Translations under genes and position numbers: made by a program
The notes under the pieces: model-generated
What the model was told of the DNA's origin: nothing
Database searches by the model: none
Seen by the model: only the letters and a program-made list of their open reading frames with translations
Assembly: GCF_003431825.1 (NCBI RefSeq)
Contig: NZ_CP020083.1
Location: 1,299,001 to 1,363,000 of the forward strand
Length of the DNA stretch: 64,000 nt
DNA from: Blastomonas fulva
GTDB lineage: Bacteria > Pseudomonadota > Alphaproteobacteria > Sphingomonadales > Sphingomonadaceae
Direction of reading: 5' to 3'
In this document: one piece after another, positions 1 through 10,009 of the stretch
Numbering within the stretch: the first letter of the stretch is position 1
Layout of the letters: each line of letters opens with the position of its first letter

Positions 1-1079
1 TGCCAGCCCAGGGCCAGCAGATGCTGCAGCACATCGGGCTCCTGCGCCGCGCGCGCCAGCATCGCGAAAGGCGAGCTGAACGGGAACGCCGCGGCAAAGA
101 TCTCGATCGGCTCGCCCAGCCGGGTGACCGAATAGGACGCGAGGAAGAAGAACAGCAGTTGCCCCATGGTCGCGGGCATCGACAGCGTCTGCACCTCGCG
201 CACCGTGGTCGCCATCGCGCCGATGCCGAGGAACAAAGATCCCAGCAGCAGATAGGCCATCGCGAAATAGGCAACGCCAAGGCCAAGGAACAGCGGCCAT
301 CCGGTCGCGGGCGCGGGCAGTTGCGGCATGCCGTTGCCCGCCGCCAGAATCGCAATCACCGCCAGCCCCGCCCAGCAGGCGATGCCGATCAGCGCCATGC
401 CCAGCATCGCGAACAATTTGCCCAGAAAGATCGCATCGATCGGCACGGCTGCCGCGAGGATCTCGATGATCTTGTTGGTCTTTTCCTCGACGAGATTGGA
501 GAGCACCATGCCGGCGAGCAGCATGGTGAGCAGCACCAGCAAGGCCTGACCGACCTGCGCGGTGACCAGACGCCCCTGCTCCTGCGCGCCCGAGCTTTGG
601 GCTACCGCGCGAGTCTCAAGCTTTGCGGGCTGTGCCGCCTGCCCGGCGCGCGCGCGCTCGACCAGCAGCTCGAGCGGACCCTGCCAGCGCTCGATCTCGG
701 CTTCGGTGCCGATCAGCTGCGGGTCTGCGAGGCTTCCGGTGAGCACGCCCAGAAAGCGGGTGTCCTGTGTCGCATCGAGCAGGCGTTCGGGCTGGTCGGC
801 CTGGCGCGCCACCAGCACCGGCACCCTGCCCTCGCCCAGCTGCGTGGCGAGTGCGGTGCGCGCCGCCAGCGCAGCCTCTGAATCGGGAGCGGACATCACC
901 AGCGCGAAGCTGGGCCGGTCGATATCGCGTGCGACCTGCCCGCCGATGCTGCCCGCCGCAATGCCGATCGCGAGCGGAAAGACCGGGCCGAGCAGGAAGA
1001 AGAAGAACGCCTTGGAAAAGATGATCGCGGCGAAATCGCGCCTGGCGATCACCCAGGCAGCGCGCAAAAGTTCAGGCAT
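1..1079 (-). CDS. ABC-2 type exporter permease, NatB-like (C-terminal end beyond window)
   Basis: Membrane subunit of an ABC exporter related to NatB, encoded with the ATPase just upstream. The reverse strand reads an N-terminal amphipathic segment, one membrane helix at about residues 22-40, a long extracytoplasmic domain to about residue 190, then several hydrophobic helices. This is the usual ABC-2 plan. The ATG at 1079 overlaps the stop of the ATPase gene by 8 bases and follows a GGAGG-type ribosome site. About 359 codons are visible and the end lies left of the window. The substrate cannot be read from sequence. NatAB homologues are linked to sodium export, but that is family knowledge only. 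Confidence 0.85.
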   Translation of the reverse strand, partial: MPELLRAAWVIARRDFAAIIFSKAFFFFLLGPVFPLAIGIAAGSIGGQVARDIDRPSFALVMSAPDSEAALAARTALATQLGEGRVPVLVARQADQPERLLDATQDTRFLGVLTGSLADPQLIGTEAEIERWQGPLELLVERARAGQAAQPAKLETRAVAQSSGAQEQGRLVTAQVGQALLVLLTMLLAGMVLSNLVEEKTNKIIEILAAAVPIDAIFLGKLFAMLGMALIGIACWAGLAVIAILAAGNGMPQLPAPATGWPLFLGLGVAYFAMAYLLLGSLFLGIGAMATTVREVQTLSMPATMGQLLFFFLASYSVTRLGEPIEIFAAAFPFSSPFAMLARAAQEPDVLQHLLALGW

Positions 1080-2016
1080 CGGAACCCTCCTGCAGCGCTT
1101 CTTCCTCAAGCTGTCGCGCGGCATCGGCGCCTGCGATCGCGACAAAGGCATCGTGCAGCCCGGGGCGTTCGATCGACAGCGACTGGATCCCCGCCTCGCC
1201 TTCGATCAGCGCGCGCAGCAAGGGCTCGACCCCGGTTTCGGGAAGCGTGAAATGCCAGAAATGCCCCTCAGGCGCGGCATCGGCGGGCAGCGCCGCGCGC
1301 CATGGCCCGTCGAGCGACCGCGTCTCCAGCCGCACCTGCGGGCGCAACCGGTCGCGCGCCTCGGACACCGATCCGGTGAACGGCACCTTGCCGCCGGCAA
1401 TGATGGCGATACGCTCGCACAGCCGTTCGGCATGTGCGATGACATGAGTGGAAAAGATCACGGTGACGCCCTTGTCGGCCTGCGCGCGGATCAGCCGCTC
1501 GAGCTTGGCCTGGTTGAGCGCGTCGAGCCCCGAGAACGGCTCGTCGAGCACGATCAGCTCGGGATCGTGCACCAGGGTGCCAAGCAACTGCACCGTCTGC
1601 GCCATGCCCTTTGAGAGCGTGCGCACCTCCTTGTCGGCCGCCTTGCCCAGGCCATGCTCCTCGAGCATCGCCCTGCCCCGCCTGCGCCCCTCGGCCAGCG
1701 GCAACCCGCGCAGCGCGCCCATGAAGGCGATCGCGTCATAGGCCTTCATCGAGGGATACAGCCCTCGCTCCTCGGGAAGATAGCCCACGCGCTTGGCGAC
1801 ATCGAGCGGATGATCGGTGCCCAGCAATGTCCGCGTGCCCTCGTCCGGATCGACGATGCCCAGCAGCATCCGCAAGGTGGTGGTCTTGCCTGCACCATTG
1901 GGTCCCAAGATGCCGAAGATGCTGCCGGCAGGGACGGTGAGGTCCACCCCGTCGACCGCGCGCTGACGCCCGAAGATCTTGACCAGCCCGCGCGCTTCGA
2001 TGGCATTGGCGGTCAC
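1072..2016 (-). CDS. ABC transporter ATPase, NatA-like
   Basis: Cytoplasmic ATPase that powers the adjacent permease. It has a Walker A motif (GPNGAGKTT near residue 40), a signature region (LSKGMAQTVQLL), a Walker B ending in VLDEPFSG and an H-loop histidine (STHV). The last 80 residues form the NatA-type C-terminal extension. The start is GTG at 2016, six bases after AAGGA. Length (314 residues) is normal. It is divergent from queG across a 90-base gap and forms a two-gene operon with the permease. Substrate unknown. Confidence 0.9.
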   Translation of the reverse strand: MTANAIEARGLVKIFGRQRAVDGVDLTVPAGSIFGILGPNGAGKTTTLRMLLGIVDPDEGTRTLLGTDHPLDVAKRVGYLPEERGLYPSMKAYDAIAFMGALRGLPLAEGRRRGRAMLEEHGLGKAADKEVRTLSKGMAQTVQLLGTLVHDPELIVLDEPFSGLDALNQAKLERLIRAQADKGVTVIFSTHVIAHAERLCERIAIIAGGKVPFTGSVSEARDRLRPQVRLETRSLDGPWRAALPADAAPEGHFWHFTLPETGVEPLLRALIEGEAGIQSLSIERPGLHDAFVAIAGADAARQLEEEALQEGSDA

Positions 2017-2106
2017 GGCTGGTCCTTGGGCATTGGGGTTTTGGGCGGGGTCAACGGATAGCCCATCGGTCTTGGTGGAAAGGCCTTAATCGGGTAGCGG
2101 ACAAAT

Positions 2107-3252
2107 ATGGTTAGCGGCAAGAAAAACCTTGAGACGGACATTGCAGCTGAGGCCGCGCGGCTGGGCTTTGCCGATTGCGCGATTGCGCCCGCGAGCCTGG
2201 GGCCGCAGACCTCCGCACGGCTGCAAGACTGGCTCGCTGAAGGCTGCCATGGCGACATGCTGTGGATGGAGGCGCGCAGCGACCAGCGCGCCGACCCGGC
2301 CACGCTGTGGAGCGATGTCCGATCGGTGATCATGCTGGGGATGAGCTATGCGCCTGCGCGCGATCCCTTCGCGCTGGCCGAGCATCCGGGCCTAGGGCGT
2401 ATATCGGTCTATGCGCAGGGCGGCGATTATCACAAGACGGTCAAGACCGCGCTGAAGGCGCTTGCGCGCTGGCTGGTCGAGCAAAGCGACGACGTTCAGG
2501 TCAAGGTGTTCGTCGATACCGCGCCGGTGATGGAAAAGCCGCTGGCGATGGCGGCAGGGCTGGGCTGGCAAGGCAAGCACACCAATCTCGTCAGCCGCGA
2601 GCATGGCAGCTGGCTATTCCTGGGCGCGATCTACACCACGCTCGAACTCGCGCCGAGCGGTGCGAGCGCCGACCTTTGCGGATCGTGCACCGCCTGCCAG
2701 GACGTCTGCCCGACAAACGCTTTTCCCGCGCCCTACAGGCTCGATGCGCGGCGCTGCATCTCGTATCTGACGATCGAGCATGCCGGGCCCATCCCCGCCG
2801 AACTGCGCGCTGGCATCGGCAACCATGTCTATGGCTGCGACGATTGCCTCGCGGTCTGCCCGTGGAACAAGTTTGCCGATGCCGCGCACCGCAACCAGGC
2901 GTTCCTGCCGCGCGCCGAGCTTGCCGCGCCCTCGCTCGCCGATCTGCTCGCGCTCGACGATGCGCAGTTCCGCGCTGTGTTTTCCGGATCGCCGATCAAG
3001 CGCAGCGGGCGGGTGCGGATGGTGCGCAATGCGGCCGTGGCGGCGGGCAATAGCGGGGATCCGGCATTGGCCCCGGCGGTCGCGGCGCTGCTCGACGATG
3101 CCGACCCGGTGGTGCGCGGCGCGGCGGTGTGGGCGCTGGCCGAGCTCGACCCGGCGCGCTGGGAGGCGGAGCGCGCTGCCCGCATCGCGCACGAGCAGGA
3201 CGCGGACGTGCAGGCCGAATGGCGGCTTGCCGACGCGCCCGCGCCGGTCTAG
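2107..3252 (+). CDS. queG: epoxyqueuosine reductase QueG
   Basis: Cobalamin-dependent iron-sulfur enzyme that reduces epoxyqueuosine to queuosine in tRNA, the last step of queuosine synthesis. It has an N-terminal cobalamin-binding domain with the likely catalytic Asp at 137 (VDTAPVMEKP). Two 4Fe-4S motifs follow: Cys 191, 194, 197 and 201, and Cys 244, 247 and 251 with Cys 217. The last 80 residues are Ala-rich and HEAT-like, as in the family. Length 381. It begins a rightward group with the nucleotidase and dapD. Confidence 0.95.
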   Translation: MVSGKKNLETDIAAEAARLGFADCAIAPASLGPQTSARLQDWLAEGCHGDMLWMEARSDQRADPATLWSDVRSVIMLGMSYAPARDPFALAEHPGLGRISVYAQGGDYHKTVKTALKALARWLVEQSDDVQVKVFVDTAPVMEKPLAMAAGLGWQGKHTNLVSREHGSWLFLGAIYTTLELAPSGASADLCGSCTACQDVCPTNAFPAPYRLDARRCISYLTIEHAGPIPAELRAGIGNHVYGCDDCLAVCPWNKFADAAHRNQAFLPRAELAAPSLADLLALDDAQFRAVFSGSPIKRSGRVRMVRNAAVAAGNSGDPALAPAVAALLDDADPVVRGAAVWALAELDPARWEAERAARIAHEQDADVQAEWRLADAPAPV

Positions 3253-3265
3253 GCGCAATTCCATC

Positions 3266-3936
3266 ATGCTCCCGCCCTTCGATCACGTCCGCACCTGGAT
3301 CTTCGATCTGGACAACACGCTCTACCCGGCGGAGACGGACCTGTTCGCGCTGATCGACGAGCGCATGGGGACCTATGTCGCCGATCTGATGCAGGTCGAT
3401 CTGGTCGAGGCGCGGCGCATCCAGAAAGACTATTATTACCAGCACGGCACCACGCTGGCCGGGCTGATGCTCGACCACGGCGTCGATCCGCACCATTTCC
3501 TCGATTACGTCCACGATATCGACATGGGCCGCATCGAGCCCTGCCCGGTTACCGCAGCAGGGCTGGCGCAACTTCCCGGGCGCAAGCTGATCTTCACCAA
3601 CGGCGACGTGACCTATGCAGGCCGCGTGCTCGACCGGCTCGGCCTGCGCGACCAGTTCGTGGCGATCCACGACATCCACGCGACGCAATACCAGCCCAAA
3701 CCGCATTCCGCGGCGTATGCCAGCCTTGTCGACAGCCTCGCGATCGATCCTGCAGCGGCGCTTTTCGTCGATGATCTCGCGCGCAACCTCAAGCCCGCCA
3801 AGCTGCTGGGCATGACTACGGTGTGGATGAACAACGGATCGGATGGCGGCACGCATGAGGCCGAACACGACTTTATCGACCATGAGATAAGCGCGCTGGG
3901 CGAGTGGCTCACCGCGCTGACACAGGAGACTGCCCG

Positions 3937-3940
<4 letters not shown>
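3266..3940 (+). CDS. HAD-family pyrimidine 5-nucleotidase
   Basis: Haloacid dehalogenase superfamily phosphatase of the SDT1/pyrimidine 5-nucleotidase group. Such enzymes remove phosphate from UMP and CMP. Motif I (DLDNTLY) is at residues 14-20, motif II is FTNGD near residue 110, the Lys motif lies in QPKPHSAAY and motif IV is FVDDLARN. The reading frame is open far upstream, but the ATG at 3266 just after queG gives the normal 224-residue length. Its stop overlaps the dapD start as ATGA. Substrate is inferred from the family. Confidence 0.88.
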
Positions 3941-4779
<839 letters not shown>

Positions 4780-4784
4780 CCTCT

Positions 4785-4866
4785 CGTCATTCCCGCGAAA
4801 GCGGCAATCCCGCTACTGCCGAAACGACAGCGCACAAGCGGGACCGCCGCGTGCGCGGGGGTGACG
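4785..4866. repeat. palindromic spacer repeat, family C, copy 1
   Basis: The spacer between dapD and rplL opens with CGTCATTCCCGCG and ends with CGCGGGGGTGACG, which are inverted versions of each other about 80 bases apart. Each end can form its own small hairpin. Related copies occur at 30641-30721, 38067-38147 and, as one half, at 56517-56546. The layout resembles a REPIN (two REP sequences in inverted order). Function unknown. Confidence 0.75.
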
Positions 4867-4886
4867 AAAAAGAGGAAAGACACGAA

Positions 4887-4924
4887 AAAGGGCGGCCTGC
4901 GCGAAGCAGACCGCCCTTTCTTTT
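4887..4924. terminator. bidirectional terminator between dapD and rplL
   Basis: A 14-base stem (AAAGGGCGGCCTGC against GCAGACCGCCCTTT, one mismatch) with a GCGAA loop. T-rich tracts follow on both strands, TTTCTTTT rightward and TTTTTCG leftward. It can end both dapD and rplL transcripts, which converge here. Confidence 0.88.
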
Positions 4925-4958
4925 CATCCCTGCGGCATGAGGCCGCAGGAGCAGAAGA

Positions 4959-5330
4959 TTACTTGAGCTCGACGGTGCCGCCGGCTGCTTCGATCTTCGC
5001 CTTGATGTCTTCGGCTTCAGCCTTGCTGACGCCTTCCTTGATCGCCTTGGGAGCGCTTTCCACCAGGGTCTTCGCTTCGGTCAGGCCGAGCGAGGTGATG
5101 GCGCGGACTTCCTTGATGACTTGGATCTTCTTGCCGCCGTCGCCGGTCAGGATGACGTCGAATTCGGTCTGCTCTTCAGCAACCGGTGCAGCAGCGCCAG
5201 CAGGCGCGGCAACAGCGACAGCAGCAGCGGCCGAAACGCCCCATGCTTCTTCGAGGGCCTTCGAGAGTTCAGCGGCTTCAAGAACGGTCAGCTTCGAGAG
5301 TTCTTCGACCAGGTTTGCGATATCTGCCAT
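4959..5330 (-). CDS. rplL: 50S ribosomal protein L7/L12
   Basis: Stalk protein of the large ribosomal subunit that recruits translation GTPases. It has the N-terminal dimerisation domain, an Ala/Val-rich hinge at about residues 35-52 and the conserved C-terminal domain with [10 protein letters not shown] near the end. Length 123. It follows rplJ by 76 bases. A strong terminator lies directly downstream, so the usual rpoBC genes do not follow. Confidence 0.97.
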   Translation of the reverse strand: MADIANLVEELSKLTVLEAAELSKALEEAWGVSAAAAVAVAAPAGAAAPVAEEQTEFDVILTGDGGKKIQVIKEVRAITSLGLTEAKTLVESAPKAIKEGVSKAEAEDIKAKIEAAGGTVELK

Positions 5331-5406
5331 TTTAAGTCTCCAGTTCTAAATCATGATAGGTGCCGCATCCGCCCGGACAGGCGAGACGCGACGAAGTTTG
5401 AAAAGC

Positions 5407-5922
5407 TTATGCGTCTTCCTTGGTCGCATAGGCGCCGAACACGCGGGCAAGCTGCCCAGCCGGTGCCTGAATGACCTGGACAACCTTGGTTGCCGGGGCA
5501 TTGACGAGACCAATGATCTTGGCGCGCAGTTCGTCGAGCGAGGGCATCGAGGCAAGCGCCTTGACACCTTCGGCATCCAGAACTGTGTCACCCATTGCGC
5601 CGCCGACAATCTCAAGCTTTTCATTGTCCTTGGCGAAGTTCACCGCAACCTTTGCAGCCGCGACCGGATCGGTCGAGGTGGCAAGGGCAATCGGTCCGGT
5701 CAGCAGGTCGGCGATGGACTCATAGGGAGTGCCCACCGCAGCCAGCTTGGCCAGGCGATTCTTGGTGACTTTGTAGCTGGCGCCTTCTGCGCGCATCTTC
5801 GTGCGAAGCTCGGTCGACTTGGCAACGGTCAGACCCAGATTACGGGTCACCACCACCACACCGGCTTCACCGAAGGTTGCGTTCAGCGAGGCAACAGCGG
5901 CTTTTTTATCAGCACGATCCAT
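5407..5922 (-). CDS. rplJ: 50S ribosomal protein L10
   Basis: Base of the ribosomal stalk, binding 23S rRNA and L7/L12 dimers. The sequence begins MDRADKKAAV and includes YKVTKNRLAK and the C-terminal helix that binds L7/L12. The ATG at 5922 follows GGAGAC at good spacing. The open frame continues about 100 bases upstream but lacks family similarity there. Length 171. It is transcribed with rplL. Confidence 0.96.
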   Translation of the reverse strand: MDRADKKAAVASLNATFGEAGVVVVTRNLGLTVAKSTELRTKMRAEGASYKVTKNRLAKLAAVGTPYESIADLLTGPIALATSTDPVAAAKVAVNFAKDNEKLEIVGGAMGDTVLDAEGVKALASMPSLDELRAKIIGLVNAPATKVVQVIQAPAGQLARVFGAYATKEDA

Positions 5923-6230
5923 GCTGGTCTCCTTCCACATGAGCGCATCGAACAGGCAGTGTGCACTGCCCACCGGTGCGCCCGGTTCATTGCGCAGCGC
6001 CCTTGCCCTTGTGGGGGTCAAGCACTGCAGATCAGTCCGTGGGGGTGTTTGCCGAGCCGTTGCCCCGATCCGATTGGAGGGACGAAAATGGCAGCGTCTG
6101 CCCTGATCAGATCAGGAGCAGTGAAAAACATATCCCCGTCTAGGCTGGACATTAAGCGGAGCAAATCCCCCGCACCAACTGTCTCGGACGGCGATCGGGT
6201 GGGCCCTGAGGCCTATCCGGTCAGCGGCGG

Positions 6231-6258
6231 CAGATAGCAGCGGGGCTACCAGAGTCAA
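6231..6258 (-). promoter_or_regulatory. candidate promoter for rplJ-rplL with long leader
   Basis: On the reverse strand TTGACT (6258-6253) and TATCTG (6236-6231) are 16 bases apart. This leaves a leader of roughly 300 bases before rplJ. L10 leaders often fold for autoregulation, but I did not establish a structure here. Apart from this and the start of the hydrolase gene, I see nothing coding in 5923-6421. Confidence 0.5.
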
Positions 6259-6421
6259 GCCCTGTCGCATTTTCGGTCCGGCTCAAACCGAGTTCAAGTG
6301 ATCGCAATCACATTGTCTATCATAATGGTTGAGATATATCCAGCTCATCGCCGGGGCCGACCGAGGCCATGGCGACCGCCGCGTGGTCCCCGCGTGGCGA
6401 ACTCGAAACGAAAGGTGCCCC

Positions 6422-7078
6422 ATGACCGGATTTCGTACCCATTCGCTCAGTGATCCCACCATTCTGACCGTTCCCGGCCTCGACAACAGCGGGCCCGATC
6501 ACTGGCAGAGCCATTGGGAGCGTCAATCGCTCAATTGCCGCCGTGTCGATATGGGCAACTGGCGCACCCCCAACCGCAATGCCTGGGTCAACCGGCTCAA
6601 CATTGCCATCCGCCAGACCCAAGGACCGATCGTGCTGGTCGCGCACTCGCTGGGCTGCCATGCCGTTGCCTGGTGGGCCGCGCTTGAACGCCCAACCGCC
6701 AGCGGACCGGTGATCGGCGCGCTGCTCGTCGCGCCGCCGGAAGTCGATAATGCTCCAAGAGATCCTCGGCTGTGCAGCTTTGCCCCGTCGGCCCGAGGTG
6801 TCCTGCCCTTCCCCAGCCTGCTCGTGAGCAGCCGCGACGATCCCTACATCACACCAGACAGAGCCTATCGTCTTGCCAGTTTTTGGGGAGCGGATCATAT
6901 CGATGCCGGACGGCTCGGGCACATCAACGCAGAAGCGCGGCTGGGCGACTGGACGTTCGGCAAGACATTGCTGGCGCGGCTGCTCGATTCGGCGCAGTTC
7001 GAGCGCAGTGTGATGCAGCAGGCACTGCCCCCTGCGCAGCGGTCCGCAGGCGGCTGGCGAGCCGACCTCACCCAATGA
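6422..7078 (+). CDS. RBBP9/YdeN-like alpha/beta hydrolase
   Basis: Small serine hydrolase of the RBBP9/YdeN family. The family N-terminal pattern TVPGLDNSGPDHWQSHWE is at about residues 15-32, the nucleophile elbow AHSLGC near residue 78, and the catalytic Asp and His fit SSRDDPY and GHINAEA. Length 218. The chosen ATG at 6422 follows AAAGGT. An in-frame ATG at 6329 would add 31 residues without family features. The substrate is not known for this family. It stands alone between rplJ and a convergent transglutaminase gene. Confidence 0.85.
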   Translation: MTGFRTHSLSDPTILTVPGLDNSGPDHWQSHWERQSLNCRRVDMGNWRTPNRNAWVNRLNIAIRQTQGPIVLVAHSLGCHAVAWWAALERPTASGPVIGALLVAPPEVDNAPRDPRLCSFAPSARGVLPFPSLLVSSRDDPYITPDRAYRLASFWGADHIDAGRLGHINAEARLGDWTFGKTLLARLLDSAQFERSVMQQALPPAQRSAGGWRADLTQ

Positions 7079-7121
7079 CGCCCTGACATGCCGACTGGAG
7101 ACCGGCGTCGGAGCGCTGGCG

Positions 7122-7919
7122 TCAGTCAGCCCTTGTCACGCTGACATTCTGGTCGACCAGCACCACCGTGCCGAAAGCGGTGAGGAAGGCGACGTCGAGC
7201 GCGTCGCGGCCGACGCCGATCTTCACCATATCGGCGGCGGTTGCCATCCCGGTGGGGTCGATGAGATGCCACGAGCCGCCAACGCCCGAGGGATCTGCAA
7301 GGAACACTTCTGCGACCGCGTGGAAATCGGGCGGGGTGACATCGGGCGCGTAGACGCTGGCGAACCGCGCCGGGATCGAGCAGGCGCGTGCGAGCACGAT
7401 CATGACATGCGCATAATCGCGGCAGACGCCATGGCGCATCACGAAGCTGTCGAGCGCGGTGGTGGTTCCGTCCGACGAGCCGGACTCATACACGAAATGT
7501 TCGGTGATCCAGTCGCGCATCGCCGCGATCCGCGCGCCGCCCTGCAGCTCGCCAAATTCGGTGTCGACGAAGCTGTGGAACTTGGTGGCGGGGCAATAAT
7601 GCGAATCGAACAGATACTGCACGGTTTCGCCGGGCAGCTGGTGCAGCGGCATCTGCGGCAGCGTTGCGACATCGACCAGATCGCGCAGCACCGTCATCCG
7701 GGCCCGGTAGTCGATGCTGAGCCTCCCGCTGGTGCGCAGCCATATCCGGTCGCCGATACCGTCCAGCGCCGCCACGCGGACGAAATGCTCGCACCGCGAT
7801 GCCTCGATATGCGCCCATTCGATCCGTTGTTCGGGGATCGCGGCGGCCTCGACCTGCAGCAGGATATCGGTCGGCACATCCATGTCATAGGTCAGCGTGA
7901 TGTGCAGATCGAGGGTCAT
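7122..7919 (-). CDS. transglutaminase-like protein
   Basis: Transglutaminase-fold protein of 265 residues with a beta-rich N-terminal domain. The catalytic triad region is visible: Cys in HGVCRDYAHV (about residue 166), His in DFHAVAEVFL and Asp in WHLIDPTGM. Relatives in bacteria act as proteases or peptide crosslinkers, but the role here is not established. The ATG at 7919 follows GGAGC. It lies after the rplA terminator and has no obvious operon partner. Confidence 0.85.
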   Translation of the reverse strand: MTLDLHITLTYDMDVPTDILLQVEAAAIPEQRIEWAHIEASRCEHFVRVAALDGIGDRIWLRTSGRLSIDYRARMTVLRDLVDVATLPQMPLHQLPGETVQYLFDSHYCPATKFHSFVDTEFGELQGGARIAAMRDWITEHFVYESGSSDGTTTALDSFVMRHGVCRDYAHVMIVLARACSIPARFASVYAPDVTPPDFHAVAEVFLADPSGVGGSWHLIDPTGMATAADMVKIGVGRDALDVAFLTAFGTVVLVDQNVSVTRAD

Positions 7920-7968
7920 CAGGGAAGCTCCAGCGGGTGGATGTGGGGGTCTGTGAAAGCCAGACACC

Positions 7969-8000
7969 AAAAAGGGGCCGAGGTTCCCCCCGGCCCCTGA
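7969..8000 (-). terminator. rplK-rplA operon terminator
   Basis: Reverse strand: a stem of AGGGGCCG against CGGCCCCT, loop of about ten bases, then TTTTT. It lies 30 bases after the rplA stop. Confidence 0.85.
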
Positions 8001-8029
8001 TTTAGGCTTTTAACAGCAGAGTGTGACGA

Positions 8030-8728
8030 TCAGCCTGCGTGCACTTCCGACAGGTCGACCTTCAGGCCGGGGCCCATCGACGAGCTGACCGAGATCTTGC
8101 GCAGGTACTTGCCCTTGGAGCCCGAGGGCTTGGCACGCACGATGGCTTCGACGAACGCATCGAAGTTCGCGCGCAGCGCCTCATCGGTGAAGCTCGCCTT
8201 GCCGATGCCCGAGTGGATGATACCGGCCTTTTCGACGCGGAATTCGACCTGGCCTCCCTTGGCAGCCTTGACCGCTTCAGCGACGTTCGGGGTGACGGTG
8301 CCCAGCTTCGGGTTCGGCATCAGGCCCTTGGGACCCAGCAGCTTACCCAGACGGCCGACCACACCCATCATGTCGGGGGTGGCGATGACGCGGTCATAAT
8401 CGACCTTGCCGTTCTGCATTTCTTCCATCAGGTCTTCGGCACCGACGCGCTCGGCACCAGCGGCGAGAGCCGCATCGGCCTTGTCGCCGCGAGCGAACAC
8501 GGCAACGCGCACGTCCTTGCCGGTGCCCGAGGGCAGCGACACGACACCGCGGACCATCTGGTCGGCGTGACGCGGGTCGACGCCCAGGTTCAGCGCGACT
8601 TCAATGGTTTCGTCGAACTTCGACGTCGCCAGTTCCTTGATGGTCTTGATGGCTTCGTCGACGCCGTACAGCTTTTCAGCATCGAGCTTGGCGGAGAGGG
8701 CCTTTGCCTTCTTGGTCACTTTTGCCAT
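8030..8728 (-). CDS. rplA: 50S ribosomal protein L1
   Basis: L1 stalk protein and, in many bacteria, a translational repressor of its own operon. It has the family motif [11 protein letters not shown] near residue 130 and ends in [11 protein letters not shown]. Length 232. It follows rplK by five bases and ends before a terminator. Confidence 0.97.
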   Translation of the reverse strand: MAKVTKKAKALSAKLDAEKLYGVDEAIKTIKELATSKFDETIEVALNLGVDPRHADQMVRGVVSLPSGTGKDVRVAVFARGDKADAALAAGAERVGAEDLMEEMQNGKVDYDRVIATPDMMGVVGRLGKLLGPKGLMPNPKLGTVTPNVAEAVKAAKGGQVEFRVEKAGIIHSGIGKASFTDEALRANFDAFVEAIVRAKPSGSKGKYLRKISVSSSMGPGLKVDLSEVHAG

Positions 8729-8733
8729 GATAA

Positions 8734-9165
8734 TCAGCCCTCCACCACTTCAAGGCCCATCGACGTCGCCGAGCCTTCGATAATCTTCGTTGCCGCTTCA
8801 ATGTCGTTGGCATTGAGGTCGGCCATCTTCGCCTGGGCGATTTCCGCCAGCTGCGAACGCTTGATGGTTCCGGCGCTTTCCTTGCCCGGCAGCTTCGATC
8901 CGCTCTTCAGGTTGGCAGCCTTCTTGATCAGATAGCTGGCAGGCGGGGTCTTGGTGACGAACGTGAAGCTGCGATCGCCGAACACGGTGATCACGGTGGG
9001 CAGCGGGGTGCCCTTTTCGACTTCCTGCGTCGCAGCGTTGAACTGCTTGCAGAATTCCATGATGTTCACGCCGCGCTGACCCAGAGCCGGGCCGATCGGC
9101 GGAGAGGGGTTGGCAGAGCCCGCAGGCACCTGCAGCTTGATATAGCCTTCAATCTTTTTTGCCAC
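8734..9165 (-). CDS. rplK: 50S ribosomal protein L11
   Basis: Binds the GTPase-associated centre of 23S rRNA. The N-terminal pattern [20 protein letters not shown] is complete, with the proline-rich segment that contacts factors, and so is the C-terminal RNA-binding domain ([10 protein letters not shown]). Length 143. It is separated from nusG by 261 bases that contain a repeat element. Confidence 0.97.
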   Translation of the reverse strand: MAKKIEGYIKLQVPAGSANPSPPIGPALGQRGVNIMEFCKQFNAATQEVEKGTPLPTVITVFGDRSFTFVTKTPPASYLIKKAANLKSGSKLPGKESAGTIKRSQLAEIAQAKMADLNANDIEAATKIIEGSATSMGLEVVEG

Positions 9166-9264
9166 GATGGCACTCCTTCATTCTGTCGGGCGAGCGGCGG
9201 ATGCCGGTTGCCCTCAAATTAAGCGGTCAGACAACAGGTTTTAAGGCCTGTCTCCCGCACTAAA

Positions 9265-9409
9265 CCCTCTCCCTTTACGGGAGAGGGACAGCTTCACGAA
9301 GTGAAGCAGGGAGACGGCTGGGAGCACGACCGGTGCGCCGAAGCCCTCTCCAACTTGGCCTAGGCAGCAAGCTGCCAAGGCTGCGTATCCTCTCCCGTAA
9401 AGGGAGAGG
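9265..9409. repeat. MITE/REPIN-like element, family A, between nusG and rplK
   Basis: The element is bounded by two 21-base arms, at 9266-9286 and 9389-9409, that are exact reverse complements and each near-palindromic (CTCTCCCTTTACGGGAGAG core). The interior has two further hairpins, GCTTCACGAAGTGAAGC and one around 9350-9380. It encodes nothing. It sits between nusG and rplK, so the operon transcript would carry it. Confidence 0.8.
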
Positions 9410-9426
9410 ATAAATCCTATGCGACC

Positions 9427-9963
9427 TTATTTCGCCAGCTCGACATGCTCGAAGTCGAGATCGACCGGCGTTGCACGGCCGAAGATCGAGACCGAGACCT
9501 TGACGCGGGCCTTGTCGAAATCGAGCTCCTCGACGATGCCGTTGAAGCTCGCGAACGGGCCTTCGAGCACCTTGACCGAATCGCCGATCTCGTAGTCGAC
9601 GTCGATGCGCTGGCGCGGGGCGTTGGCAGCCTCTTCCTTGGTGTTGAGGATACGGGCAGCCTCGGCGTCGCTGATCGCCTGCGGCTTGCCGTTGGGGCCC
9701 AGAAAGCCGGTGACCTTGGGCGTGTTCTTGACGACGTGATAGACATCGTCGGTCATCGCCAGCTTGGCCAGCACGTAGCCGGGGAAGAACTTGCGCTCGG
9801 TCTGCACCTTCTTGCCGCGGCGGACTTCGGTCACGGTTTCGGTGGGCACCTCGACCTGTTCCACCAGCGCAGACAGGCCCATGCGCTCGGCATCGGCGAG
9901 AATCGCGTCGCGGACCTTGTTTTCAAAGCCCGAATAAGCGTGAATGATGTACCAGCGCGACAT
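9427..9963 (-). CDS. nusG: transcription termination/antitermination protein NusG
   Basis: Elongation factor that binds RNA polymerase and couples transcription to ribosomes and Rho. The N-terminal NGN domain begins RWYIIHAYSGFENKV. The KOW domain near residue 125 reads GDSVKVLEGPFASFNGIVEE. Length 178. It lies 46 bases after secE. Confidence 0.96.
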   Translation of the reverse strand: MSRWYIIHAYSGFENKVRDAILADAERMGLSALVEQVEVPTETVTEVRRGKKVQTERKFFPGYVLAKLAMTDDVYHVVKNTPKVTGFLGPNGKPQAISDAEAARILNTKEEAANAPRQRIDVDYEIGDSVKVLEGPFASFNGIVEELDFDKARVKVSVSIFGRATPVDLDFEHVELAK

Positions 9964-10009
9964 TCAGTTCTCTTTCAATAATCAGCCAAGCAAAATCAGG
10001 CCGCCGCGA

